This document shows positions 52,287-63,580 of a DNA stretch of 64,000 nucleotides, piece after piece; position 1 is the stretch's first letter; every line of letters starts with the position of its first letter. Below the pieces are notes generated by a model that saw only the letters and a program-made list of their open reading frames with translations, was not told the DNA's origin and ran no database searches. The stretch spans positions 4,604,660 to 4,668,659 of the forward strand of contig JAOWCC010000577.1 of NCBI GenBank assembly GCA_030867875.1. Direction: 5' to 3'. Made by a program: the position numbers and the translations under genes. The stretch comes from Actinernus sp. WN-2022. Lineage: Eukaryota; Cnidaria; Anthozoa; Actiniaria; Actinernidae.

Positions 52287-52433
52287 ATGGTTTGTACTCA
52301 ATCCCCAGAGATTCAAATGACAAAGGGCATGGCGGCCATGTTGGTGTACAGAACAAAAGAAGCTAACGAGGAATCTATTGTTAACTACTGTACACCAACA
52401 TGGCGGCTATGACGTCACGTGCAAAGGGTCCAT
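52287..52433. repeat. 146-bp interspersed fold-back repeat, copy 2
   Basis: Nearly identical to 27108-27253: AGATTCAAATGACAAAGGGC ATGGCGGCCATGTTGGTGTA, then an inverted CTGTACACCAACATGGCGGC at the end. Close identity suggests recent activity. Confidence 0.8.
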
Positions 52434-55419
52434 AGATATAAATGCTTTTTTTTGCATACTTTGGTAAAACGTAAGGTATTTTTTTACATTAGAAGCAAAA
52501 ATAAGAAAACAAAAGTATTTTAAGCACAAAATATCGATATGCCTTAATTTGCATGTCCCGCGTCACATTTCAAAACCTGTTCGACGCTTTTCCCCCCGTT
52601 TTCGTTCACATACTAATATCAATCTAAACAACATTGCCTCTAACCTAAGTAGTGCCAAAAAGCAAAAGGTATTTTGACGGAGATTCGATAAAAAACACAT
52701 TGACGTTTGTGAAATTACGAATATTATTTATCACGGTATAGGTGTCCCAAGTAATTTAGATTTTCGGCAGAAATTCGCATTTTCATAGGAATTGTCTGAT
52801 ATACGCCAGTAACTTAAGACCTGATATATGAGCCAAAGAATCGCGAAGTTTCTTAGTGTGCTCGTGTTATTTTAATCAAAATCGGATTTCTCTTTCGCGA
52901 GATATAAAAATTCAAAGTTGATGAAACCGTTTGTCAATAGGGGAAAATAAAAACAAATTCAGAAGATGGGTATCTGCATTTTGCCCAATAACATAAGAAC
53001 GCAAATCATAATTAAAAAGAGAAATGAAGGGTTTGTGGTCGCTTGTATACAAAATAATCCTACAGTAAAAAGGTTTTAATAGTACCTTTTTGTATTTGGC
53101 TAGAGTTCAAGAGATTTGACGGATGCTTTGTCGACACTCAGTGCTGAAATGTACATAATAAAACATGCGGCAAGAAACTCTACTGTAAGAAAAAGTTTAA
53201 AATTGGTACTAATAATTCAAGCTTATTTATTTAATGAAAATAAATAGCTTACCGTAAATACTATAGTTCTGAAATTCCATTCATGTTATTTTAAGGAAAA
53301 TGTAAACTTCGCGAGATACGGTCGAAAACATTCTGGCTGTAACTATATGTTTACAACCAAAAATGTGTTACTATTATTTCAAATGAAATATAAATTCTTC
53401 ACGGTGCGATTGCCAAAAATTAGCATTTTTATCAAGAAAACAATTACCGACTAATTAGATTTGATCGCAGTTATAGTTTTTCTATAATGGCGATGAATCA
53501 GTAAGAATGACTAGCATATCTATGGCACAAATAACATTAGCAGAAATGTAAAGGTGAAATCAATTGACCGATTTAGCTCGTACATTTGTTGTCCCAATTC
53601 AGGTCACCTGACTTCTACCTTGACTAACTATGACTAACTATGACTAACTATGACTGACTATGAGATTGATAGTAATGGAAAGTTTCTATGAGTAATTTTC
53701 TTCCGGGTGGTAACCACTGAAATATTTCCAAATGGTGACATACAAGTGTTTTGATACTCGATGAGACACAACATCAAGATCTGAAGAGGTTTGATATTGA
53801 TCAAGTACAATAATAGTATCTTTATTCCACACAATAATATCGTATGTTACAGAAATGTGAAAAAATGGAAATTATACGAAAATAACTTGTTTCATTGCTT
53901 AGTTATAATTAAAGATCAGTCTAGTTAAGTAAATAAGTTCTAAATGTATCAGTATTTAGTTTAGGCCACGTGCTTATATTAGAAGGCATTATCCCTTTAA
54001 AGTGCCCATAAGCCCAATTTTTTTAAATCATTATCGGTCTTATCAGAGTCGTGATTTTCAGTGTTTTTGGCAATACAACCTAATTCGGCCAAGAAGATCG
54101 AAGCAAAAAGTGTATGCAAATCAGAACGAAATTTGTACCAGATCACTTATCGCACCTTGATTGCCTTTGAATACTAATGAGTTTAATAATCAATATTATC
54201 GATCTTCTCATTTGATTCCCTATTTTCGATCGATATTTCCCAAGTTCGCATAACCTAAAATACTCGCGCCCAGATCTATCGCCAGTTCTTTGCTACCATA
54301 CCTCTGCTACTCAGGTTATCCGCAAATCCGTCTAAGGCATGTTGGGAGATGTTTGTTTGGAGAGGTTGCATCACCAACTACGACAAACGCCTTTATTCCA
54401 TGTCGCAATAACCTACTGTCACCAACTAACTCATTTGAGAGCTTCTAATCCAAACATTAATAAAGATTTACAGACTGATGGGACAACTGTCGACCATGTA
54501 GCCGACGGGAAACATTACGATTTTGCAAATGTACGTAGTAGACGGATTGCGCCACCATGTGCTAGGCAAGAATCTAGGTCAAGGTAGCAAAGCAACAAAA
54601 TATAATCGAATATCAGACTTGAGTCGCCGCTAAAATGTTTGAATTGGCAGTGTAGAGATTCGCTTACTCCACGAACTCGCTTTCTTCCTCTGAAAAACAA
54701 AACACTTTCAACAAGGATCTTTGTCGCTTCATATGAATGTTATCTTTTTTCTTCAGTACATATTTGACATTCTCTGGTCAAACCTAGCATGACCAGAACA
54801 TTAAACTGGCGAAGTCACTCATTCAGCCATTTCAATGTACACGGGACGCGACAGCACAGCCGGGTTGAAATCTCTACTGTAATTTTTCGCAAGTTAGAAC
54901 AGCTTTTCTGCTAGTAATGTTTTATTGTGACGTTAAAGTTGTTTTATTGATAAAGACATCATAAACATCCAGACCCTATTAATGCCTAGCGAGAAAAAAC
55001 GAATAATTACCGTCTAAAGCTTCAGAAGAGAGATAAGAAACAAAGGTGAAACTTTGACCAATCAGATCGCAGAATATTACTCGACCAATCAGATCGCAGA
55101 ACATTACTCGCCCAATCAGATCGCAGAACATTACTCAACCAATCAGATCACTGGAACACACACACATACATTATTTAAATATTACATATTTAAATAAGTA
55201 AGTCAGAATAAGGCACATAGAATGTATGGAATATTCACTTTATTGATGTATTTATTTATTTAGCATAGTGCCATTACAAAATGCAAAGTGAACCACACAA
55301 CTGTAATAATATTCAACACAGTAATAAAACAGGGAAACCTCAATAGCTTGCGTCAATTGCTGGACATCGTAGTATTGCTCCTTGAGATACCTTCGCTAAC
55401 TTTCTTGCTCGAAGATGTT
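52434..55419. other. Intergenic, mostly unrecognised
   Basis: AT-rich. 53600-53820 repeats sequence from 38940-39110, and ATGACTAACT is repeated four times at 53620-53655. A 27-28-bp repeat (CCAATCAGATCGCAGAACAT TACTC) occurs four times at 55055-55150. ORF 54339-54587 has no known domain. Candidate polyadenylation signals for paralogue 3 (AATAAA on minus) lie at 55238-55257. Confidence 0.5.
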
Positions 55420-56592
55420 TCACAGGTTTAGGATAAAAGGATAGGTCCTGCAGACACACGCCGATCGTATCTCCTGCGTGTACTCTTTCCAAACTTGTAC
55501 ATAAACAGGTTTGCCATATTTCTCCTGGAGCCCCTCATCCAGCTGGAACTCTTCAGTCATCAACAGAAAGGTGAACTTCATGGAAAGTTGCTCGCACACG
55601 CCGAGTTGTCCTGCGCACAATCGGTCGATGCTGCAGATGACCTCATTAATAAATGGCGGGAAACGACCCTGGGCAAGATGCGTCGTAGCGGGGCACTCGG
55701 TACATAATCGGTACAGGTCATACTGATCTATTTTGGTTCCTCTTCCCCAGCATCCCTCTTTCACGGTCCCTGGGTTTGTCGGAACGCTCCTTTTTCGTCG
55801 TGGCTTCAGCACTTCCCTGCTCAATTTGTTGACAAATTGCTTCCAAATTTCTGTTACACGAATAGCAACGTAGGGGACCACACGAGTTGGCTTTGATTCA
55901 ATCGGTTTATTGGTCAAATCAAGTACATCACTATGTTGACGAGTCAAGTCCTTAAAGTTACATGCCTGGGATGCATTAATTGCTACATATCTCTGATTAT
56001 AACCACCAATGTCTTTGAGCTTCTCAAAAAGTTTCTCACTTGACTGCTGTACGCAAACGACCCCAGAAATGTTGCCTTTCATAGCTACATCATCGTTAGC
56101 CTTAAGTAACTTTCTACATTCTTTTGCTTTGATGATTTGACGTGGTTTGTTCTTCGAATGAGTGAATGATGTTGGCATCGATGGATGTGGTTCTTTATTA
56201 CTCGCACTACTTGGTGGATTTGGCCTTGATGATTGTGACGGAGCGGGCTTCGTTAGTACAGAAGATATGTTCCCTGTAGACTTTGTGGGTTCTGTAACAT
56301 ACTTTGGTTTGGCTGCTCTTGATTGTTCACCTTGTTTGTGTGATACTGGAAGTAGATTGTGGCTTTGTGTAGAGCGCACCATTGTAGTAAATGCTTGTGA
56401 CGGAGCAGGCTTCGTTAGTACAGAAGATCTGTCCCCTGTAGACTTTGTGGGTTCTGTAACGTACTTTGGTTTGGCTGCTCTTGATTGCTCACCGTGTTTG
56501 TGTGATACTGGACGTAGATTGTGGTTTTGTGTAGATCGCACCATTGTAGTAATTGCCAGAATAAAGACAACCAAGTTCTTGAAGGTGGACAT
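55420..56592 (-). CDS. Secreted cystine-knot (IL-17-like) pro-protein, paralogue 3 with duplicated pro-region
   Basis: 390 residues, one coding exon, ATG at 56592 after an acceptor (TTTTTTTAG|ATG). Signal peptide FKNLVVFILAITTMVRS. A Pro/Ser/Lys-rich stretch contains two copies of a 52-residue repeat (15-66 and 69-120, each starting TTMVRSTQ and ending APSQ). Then comes the conserved pro-region (Cys159, Cys180, Cys211, GGYNQRYVA at 196-204) and a strong furin site KPRRKR|S (264-270). The mature domain has Cys 281, 297, 300, 320, 326, 333, 379 and 381, with the same spacing as paralogues 1 and 2 except three residues fewer between the fourth and fifth Cys. The RFPPFINEVIC block is present. It lacks the AVQSTNSG tail. 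The most diverged member, probably the older duplicate. Confidence 0.75.
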   Translation of the reverse strand: MSTFKNLVVFILAITTMVRSTQNHNLRPVSHKHGEQSRAAKPKYVTEPTKSTGDRSSVLTKPAPSQAFTTMVRSTQSHNLLPVSHKQGEQSRAAKPKYVTEPTKSTGNISSVLTKPAPSQSSRPNPPSSASNKEPHPSMPTSFTHSKNKPRQIIKAKECRKLLKANDDVAMKGNISGVVCVQQSSEKLFEKLKDIGGYNQRYVAINASQACNFKDLTRQHSDVLDLTNKPIESKPTRVVPYVAIRVTEIWKQFVNKLSREVLKPRRKRSVPTNPGTVKEGCWGRGTKIDQYDLYRLCTECPATTHLAQGRFPPFINEVICSIDRLCAGQLGVCEQLSMKFTFLLMTEEFQLDEGLQEKYGKPVYVQVWKEYTQEIRSACVCRTYPFILNL

Positions 56593-58799
56593 CTAAAAAA
56601 AGAAGCGTTATTGTTTAATCACTGAATTTAATATTTATTTTACACTCGCATCATAAGTTATATTTAGTTATCGTTAAGCTAGAAGAATTCAGTAGTCTGG
56701 TCGCGTTTTCAGTTGGACTGAATAAACCCACCCATCGGTATATAAGAATAGATCAGTTCCAGGAGCATGCGCAGTTGTACAAATCCTTTGTTTATTTGGC
56801 AGGTGACATGAACACTGCGCATGATCGTGGCTTACTAAGCGAGTTAGGAGGTTCAGCGAGTCAGGATAAACAAAATCTAGATCTGTTTCTCACGCGATTA
56901 TTAGAGAAAGTGTCAAGTTTTTTTTTAAATCTTCCTCTCTGAAATCCCAGCGATTTATAGGTAAAGAAACACAAAGCCCATCTCGTCCCAGTCGTTCGTG
57001 TTTTACTCATTCCAAAGTTGTCCCACTGAACCTCCGAACTCGCTTATTAACAGAAAGCGGCGAAATTTATATAATTTTACCCTTTCAAACTATCAGATTT
57101 TCGTATTGATTTGTAGTATAAATTCGACAGTCCAACTCGGCACAGATACTGACGGCCTCGATGCTAAGAAGTGCGACACCATGCTGCTGTCAAGAACAAA
57201 GTTACGGAATTCACCACATAAAAGTGAGGTGAGCCACTCGGTCGAGTCGGTCGCGTCTGTCCTCTTTTAGTAGAAACCAACTGGTGGTCTAGCACGAATC
57301 CTGAAATGTGATTGGCTAAGACACTCACTATAATTTATTATGTGATAGATAGTGCAAATAACGGTTTTCAAAAGCAAAACCATGGCTGCAAAGTCGTCAA
57401 AATGTCAAAAAATATTCTTGTTTCAGTTTAAGGTTGAACTACTAGATTGTTTCTACTAAAATAATTATACTACTAGATCTTAGTTTCTATCGCGTGACCT
57501 TTTGAAGCCATCTGTTCATCGACCCATCACTCGCGCATGTCGCCCTCTTTATTGTATAAAGTGACGTGATATATAGCTTGTATTATATATTGTACTTCAC
57601 AAGTCAACTGCTATTGAAACATATGGAGCTGATTAAGTTTTTAAGTTTTGACATACTTGATTTAAAATGAATAATTTTGTTTTCAAACCACTCAAAAAGT
57701 ACTTCAGATAATTTTACGAGTTTTAAAATGTCTTCATGGCATTTAAAATATGATATATGATGATTTATTGTACTTAACTCGTCGAGTGCTTTAAACACTT
57801 GCACGCAAATGTTCAACAAAAGACTTCTTTATTGAAATGTTTTAAGTCCAGCGAGTTACAAGCATTGGTGCTTTCTGCCTTTTCATTGAGCCTTACATGT
57901 GATATACTATTTACAGGGCCACTCTGAAAAAAAACAGACGGTATAACCACAATCTCGGCCAAAAATAGTAAAGAAAATTGTTTTCTTTGTTACATTTTGT
58001 ACTAAACTACTCATCGGATATAAAATAAACAATTTGACCCAACATTGTATGGGGAGGGGGAGGGACCCAACATTGTATGGGGAGGGGGAGGGGGAAAGGC
58101 CAATAATAGAAAAAAGGAACGAGGTTTTTTCTAATTTTCTTAACATGGCTGAGATTGCACCTTACGTTTACATATATCTATATATGTGTCAGTGTTAATT
58201 GTCTAATTCTAAAGCTATAATATGTTTATATTTTATAAAGTCTTTCTCATATCTTCCCAATAATATATATTACTTATTTTTTGAGTAGTTAAAGAATTAT
58301 CTATTATGTCTTATAATGTAACTTTATAATCTTTGTACATATAATAGTTAGGAGGACCAGATTAGAAACAAGTGTAAGCTTTATCTGCATATCCTCATTA
58401 AATAAAGTGTTATTAGTATAAACTATGGTGGCCGATGACTGCCATTGCAATTTTTAAAAGAAAATTAAATAAAACTAAAATGAAAATGAAATAAAAGTTA
58501 AAAACAAATCCAAAAGTAAAAACAAATCCAAAAGTAAAATCAAATTCAAAGTAAAAGTGAAATAAAAGTAAGAAAAAGTAAATGCAAAACAAAAGTAGTT
58601 TTCATTTTTTTTTATTCGAAAGCGAACTCAAAGTAAAACAACAACAAAAAAAGATGCACGGCCTATGGCTGCCACAGTATCCCAAGAAGCGTTGCGAGAA
58701 ATAACGTGTACGCGCGGGGAATGGTGACCAATGTTATTACCTTGTCAATATGGCTGCCATTTGGGAAGAATTTCAAAGCGACCAAACAAGAACAATGTC
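56593..58799. other. Intergenic, nothing recognised
   Basis: Upstream flank of paralogue 3 and AT-rich sequence beyond. A GGGGAGGGGGAGGGACCCAA CATTGTAT piece is repeated once at 58045-58095, and AAAAACAAATCCAAAAGTA repeats at 58500-58600. No ORF with a known domain. Confidence 0.4.
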
Positions 58800-59104
58800 C
58801 CTACTACTAGGCCTGAATAGATTGTGCTAGCAAATTCAGCCAAAGTTGCTAAAAAAAAAGGCTAAAAGTTGCTCAATAGTTGCCAAAAATTGAAAAAGTT
58901 GCCACCAAAATTTGAAAAAGTTGCTCACTTTGGCGAGCCATTTTATTCTAGATAACTTACAACATGGAATGTTGAATGTGTAATTCAATATAATCTTAAA
59001 GTTCAACATAAATACCAAAAGTAGTACTTTCTAATGAAGTAAAGTAGTTTCTATTGAGTAAATCTCATGATATTGACCATAGACACCACATACGGTGATA
59101 AAGT

Positions 59105-59464
59105 TTACAGCCTCTTTGTGTTGTTGTATCTAATCATGACTGAAGCCTCAAGGTAATCCTCAAGGGCAGTGTCTTGCTGGTCATTAAAGGCATTCTTCAG
59201 AAGGCTGAAGGCTCTCTCAGCAGATGCTGAACTTGGCTGGATGACCAACATCTTCTTTATCACCCCTGCCCAGTGTGGAAGTGTCTCGCTGTGGGCTGCC
59301 CACCATGCCACCTTGTCTTCCTCATTTGCCATGACAACACCATCAGCTGCGGCAAGATAGTCAGGTAGCTCTCGGGCCAAGTTGGCAATGGTGTTGTCAT
59401 TATCAAGAAATGGAAAGTTTCTGAATAGTCCAGTTTCGTATTCGAAAATTACCGCTGAATTCAA
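59105..59464 (-). pseudogene. hAT transposase C-terminal dimerisation domain fragment
   Basis: About 119 codons. Recognised by HWAGVIKKMLVIQPSSASAE RAFSLLKNAFNDQQ, the SSASAERxFS block of hAT transposases, followed by LEDYLEASVMIRYNNTKRL and a stop. The DDE catalytic parts are absent. The upstream edge runs into the inverted-repeat arm at 59427, so the ORF has no natural start. Confidence 0.85.
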
Positions 59465-59696
59465 TGACTACAGACGCATGTACTCAGGCTTAGCCTCATT
59501 CTGAAGTGAAACATTCATAAATACCAGCGAGAAGGTGGAAAATGCGAAACTACAACAATACGCAGAGTTGTGAATATAGCCCACCTTCTCGCTGGTATTT
59601 ATGAATGTTTAACTTCAGAATGAGGCTAAGCCTGAGTACATGCGTCTGTAGTCATTGCATTCAGTGGTAATTTTCGAATAGGAAACTGGAGTATTC
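59427..59696. repeat. Hairpin inside the hAT element
   Basis: Arms of about 110 bases (GAAAATTACCGCTGAATTCA ATGACTACAGACGCATGTAC ... CAGCGAGAAGGTGG) are inverted around GGAAAATGCGAAACTACAAC AATACGC. The left arm includes the first codons of the transposase fragment, so the right arm is an inverted duplicate of transposase sequence. Confidence 0.8.
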
Positions 59697-59949
59697 TTCC
59701 AAGGAGGCAGCTGTTGGATTTAGAGGGGTCAATACTATTCAATACACGTCTACAGCATTCTTAGTGTCGACCAGTTTCAATTAACAGAAACATTTGGGAT
59801 AATTTGGGTGTTTTATCATTATTTGTTGCTCAAAAGTTGCCAAGGAAGGCAAAAGTTGCTCTAGGTTGCTTGCAGTACAAAAAGTTGCTCAAAACTCCAG
59901 AAGTTGCTCAAAAGTTGCCGAGCACAATCTATTCAGGCCTACCTACTAC

Positions 59950-62060
59950 TGATATCCTCAAGAAAGAAGAAATAGTTATTCAAAGAACTCTGAGGTATCA
60001 GGAAAGGCCCAAAAATACTCTCGTGTGGGTCCTAGAGAGTTCGTATCTTACGAGTACGAGGAGATGGAGCTTTATAGCAATATAAAGGAGGCCTGTAAGA
60101 CTGAAGCATTTCACATCAATAATAGGGAAGAGTACGATCTGCGGCGTCCTTGCCGGATAACAAGGGCCGTCATGCACTTCATTAGATGAGATTCCAGATC
60201 TTAGGGTGGTCCATATTCGTTTTATATAGAGCTACAAGGTCAGGATGTGGAGACCATAATGAATAAAGACCGATCACCGATAATACCGCCCAAAGAAAGT
60301 ATGTGAAGACGAAAGATGTCCATTATTTGCCGTCCACGAAGGTATTGAGCCCAAGCAAAGCCTATCCTAAAAGTTTATTGGTGTTTAGAAATGTTGAAAC
60401 TGGGAAAAATCATGATTTGAGCTCTTTGAAAAAATCACGAGTGAAAATTAATCTCAAATTGCACGAGAAAACCGTATGATTACTTATTAATAATATACAT
60501 GAAAAAAATTATCAGGAAGTGATGTTGGCAAGTCATGTGACAAAGTAATTTATTCAGTCAACAAACCATAATAGTTCACACTCTTAAATTCATTCAAATT
60601 GTTCGAGTGTTCTCAGAAGTCTCAGAAGTCATTACTTTCCAAAAAAAATTGCATCGTATTTCCTTTTTTCTGCACTGTGTTTCCTTTTTTCTGCACTGTG
60701 TTTCCTTTTTTCTGCACTGTGTTTCCTTTTTTCTGCACTGTGTTTCCTTGAAATTGCACTGCCCTCAACCATTTATGACAATATCGCTTATTTTAACTTT
60801 TAGAGTTCGCAATTACTAGTTCATTATATTTTGCACAATAATAAAGTTTTTAGTATAACAGCTTAGAATTGAAGCTAAATCAGTTTTTGTATATGTCGTT
60901 ATGACGTCATAAATATGTTTGTGTCCCCTTAGAAAAAGCCAGTCAGGAATTTTGGGATTTTATCGATTAAATGCATTTGGCTATCACTCGCACGTCATAG
61001 TATTCTCTTTTCATAATATTTTAATAGTTGGGAATTTGAATTATGCTTGAAGCATGACGTCATAATGACGTCTCAAGAAAAATGAATCATCCATAACTTT
61101 TTGCCAAATGAATACATCACATGAAGGCATTCTGATGACGTAATGAGTTTTTAACGTCCGGTTCTCATGGCCTCGCTTTTAGAATCCAATCAAACCATAG
61201 TCAGGACAATGCAGCGTTAGTAAATCACCTCAAAGAACCACAAATCATTCTCAATCTCGATAATTACAAGTATGTAAGGATCGCAGCGGAGTCAGAAGTC
61301 AGTTACCCGGGAAACATATTCTAAATATAGCTCAATCCGGTCATACGCTGACTCAGGGATATGGTATATATGGATGCTCCTGGTAATGGGCTCCTGATTC
61401 ACGCTCAAATCAAATGAAACTCACAAACAGGCCCTTTGGTAACGGGTCCGCGTCAGACTGAACCATTATCTTACTCACACAGGTCCCCTTGAACGCAAGA
61501 TTGTGTAACGAATTTCCCTTTCCCCGACCCGCTAAGGAATTTCTTTGTCACAGCCGATGATCTCCATGGTAGCCGATTGCTGTCGTAAAAAAGTTGAATT
61601 TCCCGGAACGATGATTTTCTGATCACCCTCTTTGTAGTTATCTAGACCTCGCTACGGCAGTCTTTTATCAAATATGGCGAAAACCCATAGGCCTATTGTT
61701 TAAAAAAAGTCAACGTTACGATACGTTATTTGTAAAATTTTAGTATCACTTAACTGTATTTGGAATAACCAATCAATATACTATGCTGATACAAGATGTA
61801 ATACCGACCTACCCTCCCGTCCCATACAAAAGGCTCTTTATGAAGGTAATCCCCGGGGACAATACATGGGATTCTCCGGTTTGGATTTTGTAATAGGGAT
61901 CCGGAGTGATGCTCCAGATAAGAAGGAAAGGGCTGGACGGTAAGGAATGTAAAAAGGGGTTCATTTTCTCTTCTTCTTTGTCGTAATTACATTGGTTGAT
62001 AAATTAAATAGAAGACCATCGAAGTAATGCACTTTCAGTAGTTTTTGAAGTTTAAATTTA
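59950..62060. other. Intergenic, nothing recognised
   Basis: Contains a 21-bp repeat (TTTTTTCTGCACTGTGTTTC C) in four to five copies at 60655-60750, and TGACGTCA palindromes at 60903 and 61055 resembling those in the element at 23906. No gene seen. Confidence 0.4.
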
Positions 62061-62163
62061 TTTTTGAGCTACTTGAGTGACAGACGACAAGTTGTCCGAA
62101 TTAACTCAGCCCTATCTGAGCCTCTTACTATGGTCAGCGGCGTGCCTCAAGGGAGCATACTGG

Positions 62164-62471
62164 CACACAGCGGTCAAACGTCTGCGCATGCGTCAAAGGT
62201 CTTGCAACAACAACATATTCCAAAACAAATTCAAAGCGAGCCGGCGGCCGTCACTGTTCACACACCCGTTTTCAAACCTTGAGAACTTTTTTGGTAAATT
62301 ACGAAAACATTTGGTAAACTCACAGTTTGAAGTTTGTTCAATTTCCCGTCGACTGTGAAAATAAAAAGCTTAACTTTTGGGGGTAGAAGTTCACTGTAAT
62401 ATGTTTTAAGGTAAATTTTGCGCGGGAAATTCGCGCGGCCGCCCACCGCGCAGACGTTTGACCGCTGTGTG
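62164..62471. mobile_element. 308-bp MITE with 9-bp target duplication
   Basis: Perfect inverted ends of 24 bases starting CACACAGCGGTCAAACGTCT, flanked by GCATACTGG at 62155-62163 and 62472-62480. Removing it restores the reading frame of the interrupted LINE polymerase. A 9-bp duplication fits Mutator-like elements. No ORF of its own. Confidence 0.85.
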
Positions 62472-63104
62472 GCATACTGGCACCACTCCTATTCAGTATG
62501 TATACGAATGATCTCACCTCTGTACCACAGAAATGTATTGCAAAGAGTTATGTGGACGACACCAAACTACTTATATCATTCAATCTGAGAGAGAGGACAT
62601 CTACAATAACTGATATAGAAGAAGATTTATTTAACGTCAGCAAGTGGTGCTGTCAGAACCGCTTATTATTAAACCCAGACAAAACTAAACTCTTAGTATT
62701 TGGTAGTAAACAGAAGATAGCTGAACTAGAATATTTTAAGATTTCATTGCTAGGAAAGGAGCTGTTACCAGTATCCAGTGCCAAAGACAAAGACGAACTT
62801 AACCTACGATGAACACATTACTAAGACCGTTTCTTCATGCTTTTCTCGACTAGCACAAATAAACCGTGTTAAACACGCGTTTAATAAGAACACTTTAATT
62901 ACTGTTATTAATACATTAGTATTTAGTAAGTTGCTTTACTGCTCGAATGTATGGGCAAATGCATCTAATAGAAACATACGTAAGCTACAATCATGTCAAA
63001 ACTATGCCTGTCGTATCGTTAGCGGGGCCAAAAAGTATAACCATATTACACCTATACTAAAAGAGCTAAATTGGCTCCCAGTAGATAAGCTAGTTTATTA
63101 TACG

Positions 63105-63580
63105 ACTTGGCGTTTTCGAGTGCAAATACGGGCTAAAACGAGTGCAAATATGAGACGGTATTACACGGGTCACAAACCGGTTTGCACAGGTTTATTCAAC
63201 ACTTAAAAGGTTTTGTAAGCGCGCGAGCCAATCGAAATGGGGCTGTTTGAGTAACAGCCAATCAGCTTTTAGCGCGCGAAAAAAACTTTTCAGTGCGCGC
63301 CCGCCCCGACATTGGGCTGAGAGATTTCTTCTCTCGAGATTTCTTCTCTCAAGATTTTCTTCAAACAGAGCAGTAAGGTAAGCGAAAACAAACATGTTTT
63401 GTTCGTGTTAGCTGTCGTATAATAAACAATTTATTACACGAAGAGTTGTGTAATACGGCTGGGAATTTTTACTCGTCAATTTTATTTTTTCTCGCCTTTC
63501 AGGCTCGAAAAAATAAAACTGACTCGTAAAAATACCCAGCCGTATTACACAACTTTCCGTGTAATAAGCCCTTTGTATTT
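63105..63580. repeat. Fold-back block inside the LINE
   Basis: Includes a hairpin at 63428-63568 whose arms of about 60 bases (TTATTACACGAAGAGTTGTG TAATACGGCTGGG ...) pair around a CCTTTCAGGC loop. Left of it are CGAGTGCAAATA repeats, GTTTGCACAGG and CTCTCGAGATTTCTTCTCTC. It separates two halves of the LINE C-terminal region. Confidence 0.7.

Larger units (their letters stand above)
58808..59941 (-). mobile_element. Deleted hAT transposon with inverted ends and 8-bp target duplication
   Basis: Inverted ends TAGGCCTGAATAGATTGTGC at both termini, flanked by CCTACTAC at 58800-58807 and 59942-59949, the 8-bp duplication expected for hAT. Both subterminal regions are packed with AAAGTTGCTC / GTTGCC motifs. 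Inside, a minus-strand fragment encodes the hAT C-terminal dimerisation domain, and a ~270-bp hairpin (59427-59696) replaces the rest. Non-autonomous. Confidence 0.88.

Noticed and set aside
55490..56596. Plus-strand ORFs opposite paralogue 3 (for example 56162-56596)
   Set aside because: Antisense shadows of a minus-strand gene that has signal peptide, furin site and conserved cysteines.
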